8,541 nucleotides of DNA from UBA7236 sp964638865 (GTDB lineage: Bacteria > Bacteroidota > Bacteroidia > Chitinophagales > BACL12), in NCBI GenBank assembly GCA_964638865.1, contig CAZXBG010000153.1:1-8541 (forward strand), given 5' to 3'. Both the position numbers and the translations under genes were made by a program. A model generated the notes under the pieces. That model did not search any database, was not told the DNA's origin, and worked only from the letters and a program-made list of their open reading frames with translations. The number at the start of each line of letters is the position of its first letter. Within the stretch, counting starts at the first letter, position 1. This document shows positions 7,831 to 8,541 of this stretch, piece by piece.

Positions 7831-8136
7831 CTATTTCGTCTTTTTTAGATATTTGATTTCTTCTTCGGCTGCAATTAAAATGTCTTTTGCATATTTCTCG
7901 TCTGCCAGTTGATAGGCGACCTGTTTGCTCATAAACTTTATAACAAGTTCTTTTTCATCAACTTTAAAAGTTTTAGCAATAACAGGAAGCATTTGTCGGT
8001 TTACAGGTCTTTCTCCGCGTTCCAATTTGCTAAGTGTACTTTGGTCTATATCGAGTAATGCAGCAAGTTTTCTTAGAGGCATTTCTGCTTGTTCTCTTAG
8101 TTGCCTGATGTAGTCGCCTAATTTTTCTGTTTGCAT
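7831..8136 (-). CDS. XRE/Cro-family regulator, likely R-M controller protein
   Basis: 101-aa DNA-binding protein. Residues 6-62 form a Cro/C1-type helix-turn-helix domain: LRKLAALLDIDQSTLSKLER (21-40) spans the two central helices, with the SxLSKxERG signature. The tail from about 70 to 101 is helical and charged. It heads the operon and lies 2 nt before the restriction enzyme, the usual place of controller (C) proteins and similar regulators that delay endonuclease expression until methylation is established. The start is firm: ATG 8136 is preceded immediately by an in-frame TAG. Upstream lie repeated TTG(A/T)CAA boxes that it may bind, giving autoregulation. Whether it activates, represses or senses a signal cannot be told. 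Stop codon TAG. Confidence 0.9.
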   Translation of the reverse strand: MQTEKLGDYIRQLREQAEMPLRKLAALLDIDQSTLSKLERGERPVNRQMLPVIAKTFKVDEKELVIKFMSKQVAYQLADEKYAKDILIAAEEEIKYLKKTK

Positions 8137-8147
8137 CTAGATTTATG

Positions 8148-8209
8148 TTTCTTGACAATCGTGTCAAAAATAAAAAGAAAAGTTTTATTATATACTTTTC
8201 TTGTCAAAA
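8148..8209 (-). promoter_or_regulatory. Promoter/operator region of the defence operon
   Basis: This A/T-rich 62-bp stretch lies directly upstream of the regulator. It contains two direct copies of TTTCTTG(A/T)CAA on the plus strand (8148-8158 and 8197-8207; offset 49 bp) and two of TGTCAAAA (8162-8169 and 8202-8209). For a promoter, TATTTTTG on the minus strand (8172-8165) fits the Bacteroidota -7 consensus TAnnTTTG but has no good -33 partner. TATAAT (8192-8187) has TTGACA only 9 bp upstream, too close for a sigma-70 pair. So the region is promising but the exact start of transcription is not settled. Confidence 0.5.
8152..8167. promoter_or_regulatory. Palindromic operator candidate TTGACA-N4-TGTCAA
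   Basis: A perfect 6-bp inverted repeat with a 4-bp spacer (ATCG). It ends 15 bp before the regulator ATG and overlaps the TATTTTTG element, so protein bound here could block transcription. The size and symmetry suit a dimeric Cro-like protein, and a third related box lies at 8201-8207. Assignment to the XRE protein is inferred from position alone. Confidence 0.55.
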
Positions 8210-8280
8210 TATTATCAACATCATTATTGCGGGTGGGAAATTGGCTCTTTTGGGGTCTGCTTGTGGGTCGGCTTGTGAGG

Positions 8281-8294
8281 TGGGGCAAACCCCA
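8281..8294. repeat. Short G/C hairpin TGGGG-CAAA-CCCCA
   Basis: A perfect 5-bp stem with a 4-base loop, without a T-run on either side. It may be part of the repeat unit of the flank. Function unknown. Confidence 0.6.
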
Positions 8295-8317
8295 AATGTG
8301 CCAATGTGGGCAGGCAT

Positions 8318-8418
8318 AAAATTATTTTTTAAAATGTGCGGTGGGAAAATTTTTAAAACCATTATGTTGGCTTGAGTGTCTGAAAAGTCAGGTCGGTTTG
8401 TGTCAAGGAACAGCGAAA
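8318..8418. repeat. Right copy of diverged flanking inverted repeat
   Basis: Reading the minus strand from 8418 downward gives TTTCGCTGT (8418-8410), GGTTTTAAAAATTTT (8360-8346) and ATTTTAAAAAATAATTTT (8335-8318). These are the same three blocks, in the same order, as at 114-214 on the plus strand. The whole operon lies between the two copies. Intervening bases are diverged. Confidence 0.45.
8376..8393 (+). repeat. Right copy of 18-base direct repeat
   Basis: This is the partner of 78-95, differing at two positions. It lies inside the right inverted-repeat copy, whereas the left one lies outside its copy, so the two flanks are not simple mirror images. Confidence 0.45.
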
Positions 8419-8468
8419 TTGTCAGTCAAGTTATGGTCGTCCGTTGGTGGTCGTGTCGTTCTTTACGC

Positions 8469-8489
8469 TTATGACTAACGTTTTCATAA
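8469..8489. repeat. AACGTT-centred dyad, possible recombination-site arm
   Basis: TTATGA (8469-8474), then CT, AACGTT (8477-8482, itself palindromic), T, and TCATAA (8484-8489): a near-perfect 21-bp dyad with one extra base. On the minus strand it contains CGTTAG, which resembles the GTTRRRY core of integron attC but does not fit it exactly. Function is unproven. Confidence 0.45.
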
Positions 8490-8541
8490 CTCGTTGATTT
8501 ACAATTGCAAGTTAAGATCGTCAGTTGTGATTTCAAATTTA

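Larger units (their letters stand above)
8137..8541. other. Right flank, non-coding, repeat-rich
   Basis: 405 bases with no supportable gene on either strand. The first 80 are the A/T-rich operon promoter region. From about 8229 the plus strand becomes strongly G/T-rich, like the left flank. It holds a short G/C hairpin (8281-8294), the right copy of the flanking inverted repeat (8318-8418), a word shared directly with the left flank (8376-8393) and an AACGTT-centred dyad (8469-8489). No RNA gene or known insertion-sequence end is recognisable. Confidence 0.6.

Noticed and set aside
8187..8207. A sigma-70 promoter TTGACA/TATAAT on the minus strand.
   Set aside because: The spacing between the two hexamers is only 9 bp, far below the usable 15-19.
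8131..8375. Two overlapping plus-strand open frames (62 and 76 codons) in the right flank.
   Set aside because: They run through the operon promoter region and the repeat sequence in two competing frames. Nothing supports translation.
1..8541. CRISPR array or tRNA gene.
   Set aside because: No regularly spaced repeats with unique spacers and no cloverleaf-like sequence were seen on either strand.

Overview
The window looks like an AT-rich bacterial genome, most likely Bacteroidota. The protein sequences have that flavour, the coding strand is A/T-rich, and none of the five starts has a clear Shine-Dalgarno sequence (gaps of 1, 2, 14 and 18 nt hold only A/T-rich bases). Lineage is an inference; there is no marker gene.

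Layout. A single minus-strand operon fills about 305-8136. In order of transcription it has: (1) a 101-aa XRE/Cro-type regulator (8136-7831); (2) a 1024-aa fused restriction-modification enzyme of Eco57I/type IIG kind, with an N-terminal PD-(D/E)XK nuclease, a central N6-adenine methylase and a C-terminal target-recognition region (7828-4754); (3) a 550-aa stand-alone N6-adenine methyltransferase of the TaqI/M.Eco57I kind (4752-3100); (4) a SIR2-like NAD-binding protein (3081-2044); (5) a 574-aa HerA-type hexameric ATPase (2029-305). Spacing is 2, 1, 18 (measured to the proposed original start) and 14 nt. A bulged stem-loop followed by a T-run ends the operon 22 nt after the HerA stop.

How it should work. 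Genes 2 and 3 match the Eco57I arrangement: one cutting-and-modifying enzyme plus a second methylase that protects the host sites. Genes 4 and 5 match the SIR2-HerA (Nezha) anti-phage pair, in which the complex destroys NAD+ on infection. The window therefore encodes a two-layer defence island under one probable controller: DNA cleavage first, NAD+ depletion second. Repeated TTG(A/T)CAA boxes, including a perfect TTGACA-N4-TGTCAA dyad, lie just upstream of the regulator and are likely operators.

The main surprise is that the SIR2 gene is broken. The apparent 302-aa ORF starts at a TTG and lacks the NAD-binding glycine motif. The missing part, including GAGSS, is present upstream in the same frame, separated by one TAA at 2970-2968. 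The abortive layer is probably disabled in this genome while the restriction layer is intact.

Flanks. Bases 1-304 and 8137-8541 hold no supportable gene. Both are G/T-rich on the plus strand and share words: three short blocks recur in inverted orientation, same order and similar spacing, and an 18-base word recurs directly (16 of 18 identical). Each outer edge also has a hairpin or dyad (2-43 and 8469-8489). This suggests that the operon sits in a repeat-bounded, possibly cassette-like, insertion.
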